A DNA stretch of 64,000 nt from Cordilura impudica. Taxonomy: Eukaryota > Arthropoda > Insecta > Diptera > Scathophagidae. Both the position numbers and the translations under genes were made by a program. Positions within the stretch are counted from its first letter, which is position 1, and each line of letters begins with the position of its first letter. The stretch covers positions 294,081,670-294,145,669 of the forward strand of contig OY821517.1 in NCBI GenBank assembly GCA_963682025.1, in the 5' to 3' direction. The notes under the pieces are model-generated. The model saw only the letters and a program-made list of their open reading frames with translations. It ran no database searches and was not told the DNA's origin. Of this stretch, positions 44,346 to 55,431 are shown piece by piece.

Positions 44346-46470
44346 ACGGGATGGTGTTGTATGGAGTTTCTTAGTAACAAAATTTGGATGCGATAAACCT
44401 CATAAAAACCTCGGAAATCCATAACTGCCTAGAGGGGTAAAGTGTGGGACCAATCTGCCATAACTTGTCCTCCCCAAAATTTTTTCCGAACATTAGGGTG
44501 AGAGCGGTATGTATGAAAAAATATTTTTGGTCGAATTTTGAGTTGTGCGGGTCGGATTATTGTGACACTGGATCTAATACTTTAGTGCACAAATTTTGAC
44601 CCAAATCGGACAATGCTTTCTGGACGCGCATTGAGTTCAAAGTTCAAATTTGAATTTGTATGTAAAAATTATCAAAAAAAATCGTTTTTCACAAAAATTT
44701 TGATATATTCAAAAAGTGCTATCTACATTTGACAGCAATAATAATTTTTGATATATAATATTAATTTTGATATCATACATGCTTAGTATGACTATTTCAT
44801 AATAGATATTGCAGCAAATCGATCGACAAATACTTTCAGATAGCACTTTTTGAATATAAGCCCTCGATATACAAATTTAAATCTAAATATTTTCATAAAA
44901 TAACGAATAAATTGGTGGAATTTTATGAATAGATTAACTTTGTTTTGTTAAAAAAAATCCTGATGAAGAAAATATTTAGAGATTTTCATATAGAGTCAAT
45001 TTGACATCAGGAGTACCCCGTGGGTAAATTTCAGAAAATAAGTCCAAAATATTATTCTTTAGAATTATTAAAATATCAAAAACTTCTATCGAAATCCTTC
45101 TACAAATATATATTATTTCAATATTTTCTTTAACAAAAATGTAAATCTCCTTAAATTTGACTTTTGACCTTAAAGAGGGACAATTTATAGTATTTCAATT
45201 TAACCTTAATTTACAAGATTAAGAACTTATATCAACTAGTATAATATTTTGACAAAAGATATTTGAAATATGAAAACACCAAAAAGGTGTAGCCTAAAAG
45301 TTGAAAAAGTATGAAAAATCACATTATTCTTCGAATCCGCTGAAATAAAAACGCTGCCCTCGCCAAATTAAGAACAGGATAACTACAATATTTGGCATTT
45401 TTAATTACATTTATTTTGGTTGTATGACCTTAAAGTCCAATCGTTGATTTCGAAAAACTTCCTGAACAAAATTTTTGAAAAAGTAAAATTTGAGATTTTG
45501 AAATAGTGCTAAAAAATTCGTACCTTTTTGACATAAATTTATAACGACATAACAATAGATGAGATGCAAAAGACTTCACATAAGATCATTATGGGATCAG
45601 GGGAATGGAAAAATGTTGTTGTTGTACATTATTTCAATGTCTTTAAAAATGTGAGCTTGATTTTCTTAATCAAGTGGTCTGCGGCGCATTTATTTCCTGG
45701 GGAAGTTGATATAACTTGGCTGTTTTTCAACCGATAAAATATTTTGTTATTTTATTAGAAAGATAATTTACTCTGGATTATGGTTAATTAATTAATTTAA
45801 TGTGAAAAATTATTTTTTTTGATAATTTTTACATGTAATTGCATATTTGAACTTTAAACTCAATGCGCGTCCAGAAAGCATTATCCGATTTGGCTCAAAT
45901 TTTGCGCACTAAAGTTTTAGATCCAGTGTCAAAATAATCCGATCGGCAGATCTTAAAATTCCCAAAAAAAAAATTTTTGGCTGTCACCCTAATCTACATT
46001 CTTTAAGAGGGCTCCCATACAAAGTTTAAGTTTTTATGAAATTGTAAAATATTGCACTAGACGGGTTCAATGTAACACCGACTCTTATTAGTTTTCCATC
46101 CCCAACATTTTTAGGAACATGCATACCCTCGCACTCCTATCATTTAGGGGGGCTCCCATACAAACTTACATTACAGACAAGAAATATATATAAGAAACAA
46201 TGCCATAACTGCTAGGAGAGTCCCCCTAGGGGGTCAAATGTATAAACGCTCCACATTATTTTTTACCTAATATTTTCTCAGACATACCTCTCCCTTATAT
46301 CAACACCCTGGAGGGGTGGCCCAAGACGGGTCAAATGTATGACCGACCCCAATTAATTTTTCCTCCCTAAAATTTTTTTCTAACATACCTACCCTCTGTC
46401 TCCATTCATTAAAGGGGTTCCCATACAAAATGTAAATTTCTTATGAAATCACGAAGTTTAATTCGGTTTA
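44346..46470. repeat. Diverged ~150-180-bp tandem units interrupted by a TIR element
   Basis: Three or four units share GGGCTCCCATACAAA, GTCAAATGTAT, ACCGAC/CTCC and CC(T)AAAATTTTTTTC-AACAT (e.g. 44445-44490, 46010-46110, 46140-46280, 46320-46430). The element 44494-45991 splits the first unit. Confidence 0.55.
44494..45991. mobile_element. 1.5-kb long-TIR element starting TAGGGTGA
   Basis: Left end TAGGGTGAGAGCGG, right end (complement) TAGGGTGACAGCC. Arms match over ~230 bp, including GACACTGGATCTAA (44561) and TTCTGGACGCGCATTGAGTT (44618), mirrored at ~45850-45940. An inner pair, TTCAAAAAGTGCTATCT (44709) and AGATAGCACTTTTTGAA (~44838), forms a second hairpin. No clean target duplication. 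The TAGGGTG start resembles the 32957-34954 element, so both may belong to one group. No coding. Confidence 0.65.
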
Positions 46471-46572
46471 TAACTTTTGATCTAATTGCTCCTTTTATTT
46501 ATTATTAATATTTTATCATGTGTGGGAAAATTTTTCAAAATTTTGAGTTACGATCTAAGGCAACAATTTTTA

Positions 46573-47640
46573 TTGGGTTTGTGTATGTTATTACATCCAT
46601 TTATCAGTAGTCCAAAAATATACAAGTTTTAGTCATAGGCCCAGTATGAAGCTAATTCCCGATCTTTAATTAAATCTATCAAAAAACTTATATATTTCAC
46701 AAATTTTTCTCAAATTTGACTTTTATATATTTTTTCCAAATATAAGTGACTTTACCCAATGTCGTCAGGATCGGTCCATTTTTATATCTTATACCACTAT
46801 GTTGTTTGGGTATAATGGGTTTGTGCTGTTGTTTGTAACAACCAAAAATATTTGACCTAGACCCATCATTAATTTTATCGATCGAAACAGAATCACTTTT
46901 TGAATCACTTTAACAATGTCCGTCCGTCCGTCCGTCCGTCCGTCCGTATGTGTGTCCATGTAAAGCTTGTAATCAAACTGCAGGTCGTAAATATTTTGAT
47001 CAAACTTGGTATATAAGCTTTCATCGGCCATGGGATAAACGCTATTGAAATTGGTGAGAATCGGTCCATGTTCAGCCCCCATACAAATGATCCATATAAA
47101 ATCGACATAAATTGCCATAAGATCCAAATTGTCGTATAGATCTAAGTCAAATTCGGTTTGTATGTGCTTATTACATCCACTAACGAATAGTCCAAAAAAG
47201 ATCCCTATGGGACAACTCATGGTCATAGGCCCCATATAGAGCTGCTTCCCGATCTTCACTTAAATCTATCAAAAAACAAAAATATTGCACTGATTCATCT
47301 CAAATTTTGTTTGTATAAATTTTCGCAAAATACAATAGACTTTACCAACCATGGTCAGGATCGGTCCATTTTTGGACCTAGTCCCCATATAGGCATAGCA
47401 TCCGATATGAACTTTTTCATATCTGCAGCCAAAAAAATTAATAAAAATGCCACTCAAATTTGGTTTATGCTTATCCAATTAGTTGGGCCTAAGAGATTGG
47501 GTATCTAAACGCATGGTATAGGGTATCGTATAGTCGGTCTAGACCGACTATAATTTTCTTACTTGTTATAATTTGGTTTATGCTTATTTTTCTATATCTA
47601 ATTAGTCGGCCCTGAGAACATTTCTCGAAACTCATGGTTC
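46573..47640 (+). mobile_element. Helentron A, copy 6a (old, split and partial)
   Basis: Partial plus-strand body from TTGGGTTTGTGTATGTTATT-like sequence (46575) to CAGGATCGGTCCATTTT (~46782), where copy 6 is inserted. The remainder resumes at ~47568 (ATAATTTGGTTTATGCTTAT) and fades near 47640 (CATGGTTCAGGCTATCG). Some sequence is missing at the insertion point. Confidence 0.65.
46783..47567 (+). mobile_element. Helentron A, copy 6, inserted in copy 6a
   Basis: 5' end TATCTTATACCACTATGTTG (slightly decayed TATACCC), (CCGT)n at ~46918-46945, 3' hairpin TAGTCGGTCTAGACCGACTA, then TAATTTTCTTACTTGTT at 47567. Confidence 0.83.
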
Positions 47641-49225
47641 AGGCTATCGTGTTTTAGTTAATATCGTTACAAAACATGTCAAAATTTAAACTGAGAGTCA
47701 ATAAAAATAATTTCATAGATGTTGCAAAGTTTTCAATTTGTGTTTGTAACGAACGACAAAGTCATTCAAATATTTCGTACTTAAATGGTTTGATTACTTA
47801 AAACTTTGCACTTCAAATGTGACAAACAAAAGAATTGTATATCACCCCTCCTCATAAACAACACAAAGCTGCAGTCAGCAACAAAAGATGTCATAAATGA
47901 ACTCAACAAATCATGCCTGTAGAAAGAAACCTTAAGGACATTTGAAATCAATGAACAACAACTAAATACAAATGTAATTGAGGAAACAAAATGCCTTAAG
48001 GCAAAACGTTTCCCTAATTGTCAAATAATTTTATTGTTTCTTCAGCTCAAACGTATTCATGTGTTAAGATTATGATCTCGATACGATCACGATGAACACG
48101 CAGTTAATGTTTTATTAAGTCAAAATGTCAAAAAAGTCAAAAAAAAGGCCACAAGGTTTTTAGGTGCGTGTGTGTGTGTGTGTGTGTGTGATCAAATGAA
48201 AAGAGAGTATGAAAAGAAATGGAAATTTGATATGTTCATTTTGCAAAAAGAGGCCGGAAGTAAAGAAATTTAAAAACTGAACTCAGAATATACGAAGAAG
48301 GAGAGTATAGAACCCTGTTGTAGTTAAAGTTGTGTCAAAGGAAATTTTTTGTGTATGATGAATTTAAAAATGCAAGGTTTCGCCCATCTCTTAGAAATCT
48401 TCAAGTTTTGCATTAAACTATAATTATTTTGCAATTTTCCGTTTCAATTTTTTTTCTTTTTTTGGCTTAAGAAGTTTCTTTAGAAACGATGTAATTATGA
48501 TTTTTTGTTTTTGCATTGTTTAGTTTTGTAAAGTGCCCGTTTTTAAGGGGTGTGCTAAGCCTAGCAAAAACAGCCCTTTTATGTTATTTGTAAAGATTTT
48601 CAACTTTAAAATGAGGGCTTTTTTTGGCGCGGGACATTATTGTTTTTAAGATTTTCTCACGGTTTCTTAAAAACATGCTTAACTTTTGTTCTTTTTGAAA
48701 GGACATTTCTTGTAAAAACATTCATATTCAAAAATCCTTTAAATATCACTTTGGTTTTAAAATTTCTTAAATTTTTTGCATATTCATATTATTATGTTTT
48801 TTTTTCTTCTTAAAAATTAAATACATTGGCTTAAAAAGTGCGCAATTAAATCGTCATTTATTGAATTCACATTGAAGAGTGTTCAAGTAGAAATTATAAT
48901 TGACCCTTTAACGGTTTATTTATAAAAATATTGGATTTTGAAAAAAAAAATGGCAAACAAGTTAAATGTTCACTTTTGTTTTCAACATGAACTAACATTG
49001 TCTGCAATTCTTCAACAAAAAAAATAATAAAAAAAAAATCAAATGTCAAAAGGTACTCATAAAATACAGTCTTTCCCAAACCTTGTGTTTAAGGTTGATT
49101 GCCCCATTCTACAGAATTTATTTTAACTTGGGTTTATTAATTATATTTTTTTAAGTTAGATTTGAAGTCATTTTTCAGACATATTGCAATTAATACTGTC
49201 ATTAATATGCAAATTTTTAATTTTG
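47641..49225. other. Intergenic, unique; (GT)n microsatellite
   Basis: (GT)n at ~48165-48190. No gene or repeat recognised. AT-rich, with short phrases such as CCTTAAGGCAAAACG. Confidence 0.45.
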
Positions 49226-49445
49226 TTTCAATGGTGCGTGGTAGAAAAGAAGAAAGTATATATTTAAAAAATTCATAACTATACTGTATACTTAATCGGA
49301 CCGGTTTCTGGCATTTCAGCCTTCATCAGCGATTTATTGATCAAAAATTCATAACTACGCTGTACTCTTAACCGGACCGATTTCTCGACGTTCAATAAAT
49401 CGCTGATGAAGGTTGAAATGCCAGAAACCGGTCCGATTAAGAATA
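49226..49445. repeat. Repeat D, copy 3, in inverted-repeat form
   Basis: GGACCGGTTTCTGGCATTTC with CTTCATCAGCGATTTATTGA (49298-49341) is mirrored by CAATAAATCGCTGATGAAGG, then CCAGAAACCGGTCC (49392-49437). A second direct partial copy (AAAAATTCATAACTACGCTG) lies between. The result is a ~50-bp-arm hairpin. Confidence 0.65.
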
Positions 49446-49469
49446 CGATATGTTTTTTTATGTTTTTTT

Positions 49470-49939
49470 TACGAAGAACCATATTTCAGGAACCATAAGA
49501 GTCAGATATTTTAGCTTCTCGAAATAGACATCAACTGCAGAATCCGCCTCTTCGAAGATCACTAATCATTGACCGTCAACACACGTTTTCACGTTTGGAA
49601 AGAGAAAATAATCCGATGTGGCTGATCTGGTGAATAGGTTGCGAAGTTTCACTTATTAATTCGCAAGGGATGATGTATCAATTTTTAAATAAAAATTTTT
49701 TTAAGATGATTGAACTAGTGTGGTCATATTAGATGTGATTTAATGGACCCATATTTCATCCATGAATAAGAATCCATGCACGAACTTATAACTCTTGTGG
49801 TGTAACAACGAAAAACTCTCGTTGGAAACATAATCGCAACTCTGTTTTTTTCCCTTGGGAGCACTCATGTTAAAAATTTCAGTTAAAATGCGATGCAAGT
49901 CAGCTTTTAAAATGTTTTTATTGTCTGCTAGCATGTTTT
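49470..49939 (-). pseudogene. mariner-like transposase relic
   Basis: Minus-strand frames from 49930 show ADLHRILTEIFNMSAPKGKK and later KFVHGFLFMDEIWVH (~49745), resembling the HR-x-x-TMDETWxHH block around the first catalytic aspartate. Further on, YSPD (~49620), a KRVLTVN-like phrase and EEADSAVDVYFEKLK (~49540) correspond to the third aspartate block and C-terminal region of mariner. The second catalytic block is deleted. Many stops. Its upstream end is cut by Helentron C copy 2 at 49940. Confidence 0.65.
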
Positions 49940-50782
49940 TTATACCCTCCACACGTCAGTGGCAGAGGGTATATGTAGGTTTGTCATTCTGTTTGTAACG
50001 CATCGAAAAACTAATTTCCGACCCCATAAAGTATATATATTCTTGATCCTTATCATAGCTCGAGTCGATATAGCGATGTCCGTCTGTCCGTCTGTCTGTT
50101 GAAATCACGCTCATTCACAAAAAAAGCCATCTAACTGAATAAGGCTGCAACAATATCATTTGCCATAATCCCAGCAGGTTGTTATTGAAAATGGGCTAAA
50201 TCGGGCTTCATCGTGATTAGAATCGAGCAAAAATATGTAGATACCTCTAAAAAAAAAACATTAAACCCAGTGTGTTTGTTGTAACAGTTTAGTGGTTGAA
50301 CATTATAATTGTACAACAACATAAAAAATGACACAAAAAAATTATGCATATACATATATTAACAATACCAAGAACACAATAACATAGCTCATGTTAGTAG
50401 CATTGCCACATATTTTTTTATCGTTATCACGTTATAATAAAAAAAAATCGCCAATATGAAAGAAAAAATGAAAACGAAAAGAGAACGAAAAATGAAAAAT
50501 GAAAAATGGAAAATGAAAATGGAAAATGGAGAATGGAAAATGAAAAACAGAAAATGGAAAATGGAAAATGTAAAATGAAAAATGGAAAATGAAAAACGGA
50601 AAATGAAAAGTGGAAAATGAAAAATGGAAAATAGAAAATGAAAAATGAGAATGGAAAATGAAAAAGGGAAAATGAAAAACGGAAAATGGAAAATGAAAAA
50701 TGTAAAATGGAAAATAGAAAAAACAATATTGAAAAATGAAAAATGGAAAATGGAAAACAAAAATTGAAATATGAAAAATGGA

Positions 50783-50813
<31 letters not shown>

Positions 50814-51618
50814 TGCAAAATGAATAATGGAAAATGGAAAAAGAAAATTGAAAAATTAAAAATGCAAAATGGAAAATGAAATTCAAAAATGGAAAATGAA
50901 AATTAAAAAAGGAAAATGAAAATGAAAATTGAAAACTGGAAAATTAAAAATGAAAAAGGAAAAATGAAAAACGGAAAATGGAAAATGAAAAATGAAAAAT
51001 GAAAAATGAAAAAGGAAAAATGAAAAACGGAAAATGGAAAATGAAAAATGTAAAATGGAAAATAGAAAATGAAAAATGGAAAATGGAAAATGAAAAATGG
51101 AAAATGGAAAATGGAAAATGAAAAATGGAGAATGGAAAATGGAAAATGAAACATGAAAATTGAAAAATGAAAAATGAAAAATGGAAAATGGAAAGTGGAA
51201 AATGGAAAACGAAACTGTAATATAAAAATGGAAAATGAAAAATGGAAAATGGAAAATGAAAATTGCAAAATGAATAATGGGAAATGGAAAAAGAAAATTG
51301 AAAAATTAAAAATGCAAAATGGAAAATTAAATTCAAAAATGGAAAATGAAAATTGAAAATGGAAAACGAAAAATGAAAATTGAAAAATGGAAAATGGAAA
51401 ATGAAAATTGAAAAATGAAAAATGGAAAATGGAAAACGCAAAATGGAAAATGGGAAATGTAAAATGGAAAATTGAAAAATTAAAAATGGGAAATGAAAAA
51501 TGGAAAATGAAAATTTGAAAAATGGAAAATGAAAATTGAAAAATTAAAAATGGAAAATGGAAAATGAAAATTGAAAAATGGAAAATGAAAAAATTAAAAA
51601 TGAAAATTGAAAAATTAA

Positions 51619-51649
<31 letters not shown>

Positions 51650-52175
51650 TGAAAAATGGAAAATGCAAAATGGAAAATCGAAAATGAAAATCGAAAAATG
51701 GAAAATGAAAATTGAAAAATTGAAAAATGAAAAATGGAAAATGAAAAATGAAAAATGAAAAATTTGAAATGGAAAATGAAAATTGAAAAATGGAAAATGA
51801 AAATTGAAAAATGAAAAACGGAAAACGGAAAATGGAAAATGAAAAATGGAAAATGAAATAAATAGATATGATAAGTTTAAATTTCTATATTGAGTTTCTT
51901 ACCTGTTATTATTATGTATTTTTTTTTGTATTGAATGTAATGCAGATAAAAATAAAAAATAATTCAGGCAAAAATATTTTAAAATTAGCTTACTTTTAAT
52001 AATAATAATTTTTAGCCAAGAATCATTTGAATTTTGTTATTCGGAATTAATGTTTCAGTATCGGCAAAAGTTTTAAAGTGTAGTCGTACTCAACATTGGG
52101 TGTAACATAGAGTTTAAGACTCAGGTGGAGGGTATCAAAAAATTCGGCACAGCCGAATTTAACACTCCTACTTGT
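49940..52175 (+). mobile_element. Helentron C, copy 2 (best-preserved)
   Basis: 5' end TATACCCTCCACACGTCAGT (49941), CCGACCCCATAAAGTATATA, and (GTCC/GTCT) block at ~50079-50099. 3' end GGTGGAGGGTATCAAAAAAT, hairpin AATTCGGCACAGCCGAATT, and TAACACTCCTACTTGTT at 52175. It carries a ~1.4-kb minisatellite. About 500 bp at each end is colinear with copy 1. Non-coding. Confidence 0.88.
50455..51857. repeat. AAAATGGAAAATG minisatellite in Helentron C copy 2
   Basis: Irregular array of GAAAATGGAAAATGAAAAAT-like words, ~1.4 kb. Some higher-order repetition is visible: ATGCAAAATGGAAAATGAAA-containing blocks at ~50860 and ~51310 share longer context (GAATAATGG-AAATGGAAAAAG). Confidence 0.9.
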
Positions 52176-52282
52176 TTCAGTTCATACTATTTTCTGGCGA
52201 TGCCATCTCAATTGACCCACCACTACGACATTGGTCTTTGTAGGGCATACGGCCGGCGATTAAACTCTGTCACCATTTCTTT

Positions 52283-52831
52283 TTATACCCTATACCACTA
52301 TGTGGTTTGGGTATAATGACTTTGTGCTGCTGTTTGTAACTACCAAAAATATTTGGCCTAGACCCATCTTTTATTATACCGATCGGCTCAGAATCACTTT
52401 CTGAGTCGTTTTAGCGATGTCCGTCCGTCCGTCCATGTAAAGCTTGTAATCAAACTGCAGGTCGCAAATATGAATATATTTTGATGAAATTTAGTATTTG
52501 ATCTTTTATCGGCCATGGGATGGACGCTAATGAAATTGGTGAGAATCGGTCCATGTTCAGACCTAGCCCCCATACAAATGACCCCTATGAAATCAACATA
52601 TATTGCCATAAGATCCAAATTATCATACAAATCTTAGTCAAATGGTGTTTGTATGTATATATTACATCCATTAATCAGTAGTCTAAAAGTAATCCCTATT
52701 GGACAACTCTTAGTCATAGGCCCCATATAGAGCTGCTTCCCGATCTTCACTTAAATCTATCAAGAAACAAAAATATTGCACGGATTCCTTTCAAATTTGG
52801 TTTGTATATATTTTTTCAAAGTACAAGTGAA
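52283..52831 (+). mobile_element. Helentron A tandem, unit 1 (lacks 3' end)
   Basis: 5' end TTATACCCTATACCACTATG at 52283 and (CCGT)n at ~52421. The body stops at TTTCAAAGTACAAGTGA (~52831), where unit 2 begins. Confidence 0.8.
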
Positions 52832-52832
52832 T

Positions 52833-53547
52833 TACCGATCGACTCAGAATCACTTTTTGAGTCGAAATAGCAATTTCCGTCCGTCCGTCCGTCCGTCCGT
52901 CCGTCCGTCCGTCTGTGTGTCCATGTAAAGCTTGTAATCAAACTATACGTCGCAAATATGTATATATTTTGATGAAATTTGGTATATAAGCTTCCTCCAT
53001 CCATGGGATGAACGCCATTGAAATTGGTGAGAATCGGTCCATGTTCAGACCTAGCTCCCAAACAATTGACCCCTATGATCTCGACATAAATTGCCTTAAG
53101 TTCCAAATTATCATATAGATCTCAGTCAAATTGGGTTTGTATGTGTTTATTACATCCATTAATCAGTAGTTCAAAAGTACTCCCTACAGGAAAATTCTTA
53201 GTCATAGGCCCCATATAGAGCTGCTTCCCGATCTATCTATCAAAAAACAAAAATATTGCACAGATTTTTCTCAAATTTGGTTTGTGTATATTTTTTTCAA
53301 AGTATAAGTGACTTAACCATATATGGTCAGAATCGGTCCATTTTTCGACCTAGTCCCCATTTAAATATAGAATCCTATATGAACTTTTTCATATCTGCAG
53401 CGAAAAAAATTAATAAAAATGCCACTCAAATTTGATTTATGCATATTTGCTATATCCAATTAGTTGGACTGAAGAGATAGGGTCTCTTAAACATGGTATA
53501 GGGTATCGTATAGTCGGGCTAGACCGACTATAATTTTCTTACTTGTT
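52833..53547 (+). mobile_element. Helentron A tandem, unit 2 (lacks 5' terminus)
   Basis: Starts abruptly at TTACCGATCGACTCAGAATC with a long (CCGT)n block (52877-52910). Ends with TAGTCGGGCTAGACCGACTA and TTTTCTTACTTGTT at 53547. Confidence 0.82.
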
Positions 53548-54786
53548 ATACCACTATGTGGTTTGGGTATAATGAATTTGTGCTGCTGTTTGTTACTACC
53601 AAAAATATTTCACCTAGATCCATCTTTTATTTTACCGATCGGCTCAGAATCACTTTCTGAGTATTTTTAGCGATGTCCGTCCGTCCGTCCTCCGTCTGTG
53701 TGTCCATGTAAACCTTGTAATCAAACTACAGGTCGCAAATATGAATATATTTTGATGAAATTTGGTATATAAGCTTTTATCGGCCATTCGATGAACGCTA
53801 TTGAAATTGGTGAAAATCGGTCGATGTTCAGACCTAGTCCCCATACAAATGTCCCCTATGAAATCGACATAAATTTTAGTAAAATTGGGTTTGTATGTGT
53901 TTATTGTATCCATTAATTAGTAGTCCAAAAATAATCCCTATTGGACAATTCTTAGTCATAGGCCCCCTATAGAGCTGCTTTCCGATCTTCACTCAAATCT
54001 ATCAAAAAAAAGAAAAATATTGCACAGATTTTAGTTTTTTATGTAATGTCGATCTTGGGTTGTAATAATAATTAGTTATTTATAGTTCGATTCGAGATCA
54101 TGTATACATTTTCTAATACTAGAAAAGATAATACTTTATGCAATGTAAGAGAAATTTGGAAAAAATTGAAGACAGCGCTAGATGGAGTAGCTACTTTGGA
54201 ACAAAGCGACTTGTTCATCTTCAGCATCCTTCTGCCTATTGCTCCAACTCATGCTTAACCAACTATTTAACTCAACATTAGAAAGAAAAGAACATGAGAA
54301 ATGTTTTTCTTGAAGTAATAGGCAGAAGGATGCTGAAGATGAACAAGTCGCTTTGTTCGAAAGTAGCTACTCCATCTAGCGCTGTCTTCAATTTTTTCCA
54401 AATTTCTCTTACATTGCATAAAGTATTGTCTTTTCTAGTATTAGAAAATGTATACATGATCTCGAATCGAACTATAAATAACTAATTATTATTGCGCATA
54501 TTTTTTGTATATATTTTTTCAAAATATAAGTGGATTTACCAAATATGGTCAGGATCGGTCCACTTTTTGACCTAGTCCACATATATATCACCCGATATGA
54601 ATTATATCACCCGATATGCACTTTTTCATATCTGCAGCCAAAAAAAAATTGACAACAATGCCACTCAAATTTGGTTTTTGCTTATTTTCTATATCCAGTT
54701 AGTTGGACCGAAGAGATAGGGTTTCTAAACCATGGTATAGGGTATCGTATGGTCGGTCTAGACCGATTATAATTTTCTTACTTTTT
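53548..54786 (+). mobile_element. Helentron A tandem, unit 3, containing a hairpin insertion
   Basis: Begins ATACCACTATGTGGTTTGGG directly after unit 2's terminus and ends GGTCTAGACCGATTATAATT, then TTCTTACTT at ~54786. It is interrupted between ~54032 and ~54500 by the inverted repeat 54064-54493. Confidence 0.82.
54064..54493. repeat. Near-perfect hairpin, 177-bp arms, 76-bp loop
   Basis: Arms 54064-54240 and 54317-54493 are reverse complements with two mismatches that I can find (around 54130 and 54199). They start AATAATAATTAGTTATTTAT and end TTCAGCATCCTTCTGCCTATT. Contains GACAGCGCTAGATGGAGTAG. Inserted in Helentron A unit 3. No target duplication found, and part of the Helentron sequence is missing at the junction. 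Confidence 0.88.
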
Positions 54787-54925
54787 TACTATTGTAAACG
54801 AGCTCGGCTTTGATACTGGCTGCACTGAGACCGTCTAAACAAAAGTATTGCATGGGATAATGTTGACTTTTAAATAAATACTTTAAAAGAAAGTTGTCTT
54901 TTTAACCATATTAATTTTATTCAAA

Positions 54926-55431
54926 TATATAATATTAATACGCAAGATGATTTCTTGTGAACTCTTCTAAACTTTTAGTTTTCAACAGATTTTGACAAAA
55001 AATATACCATTTGAAAGGTATTTATTTGCAGATGTCCACCATATTTACAGATTTACACTATCTGGTACATTTTTTTGGAGTAAATTTCCTTTGAAGTTGC
55101 AACTAACCCATACATAAAACATATATTTAAGCTTCAAATAAAAAACAATACAATTCTGTATGTGTGTTTATTAAATTTGTGTTGAATTGTGGATTGGCTA
55201 AAATTTATTAGCATAAGAGTATGCTCTAACAAACCCTGTTATATGTCTTCTGTGTGCTCAACAAATATTTATAATGAAATTTAATGAACTTTATTTAAAA
55301 ATTCAAATTTAATGAATTTTATTAAATATTCATAAATTTTTTATATGTATATACATTAAAAAACATTGAAAGAACAAAAATTTAATGAAAAAAAAGGAAA
55401 TTTCCTAGAATTTGCACTCGAATTTGGAGTA
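54926..55431 (+). mobile_element. HelB Helitron, copy 7, decayed ends
   Basis: Starts near TATATAATATTAATACGCAA (54925) and GATGATTTCTTGTGAAC; the internal GGTATTTATTTGCAGATGTC matches copies 5 and 6. The 3' end AATTTGCACTCGAATTTGGA, then GTATAAC, has lost the hairpin partner and CTAG. Confidence 0.75.

Noticed and set aside
50389..51441. Long Phe-rich open frames (also 31294-31888 and 32176-32388)
   Set aside because: They read through AAAATGGAAAATG minisatellite on the minus strand; several frames are open at once and composition is purely repeat-driven.
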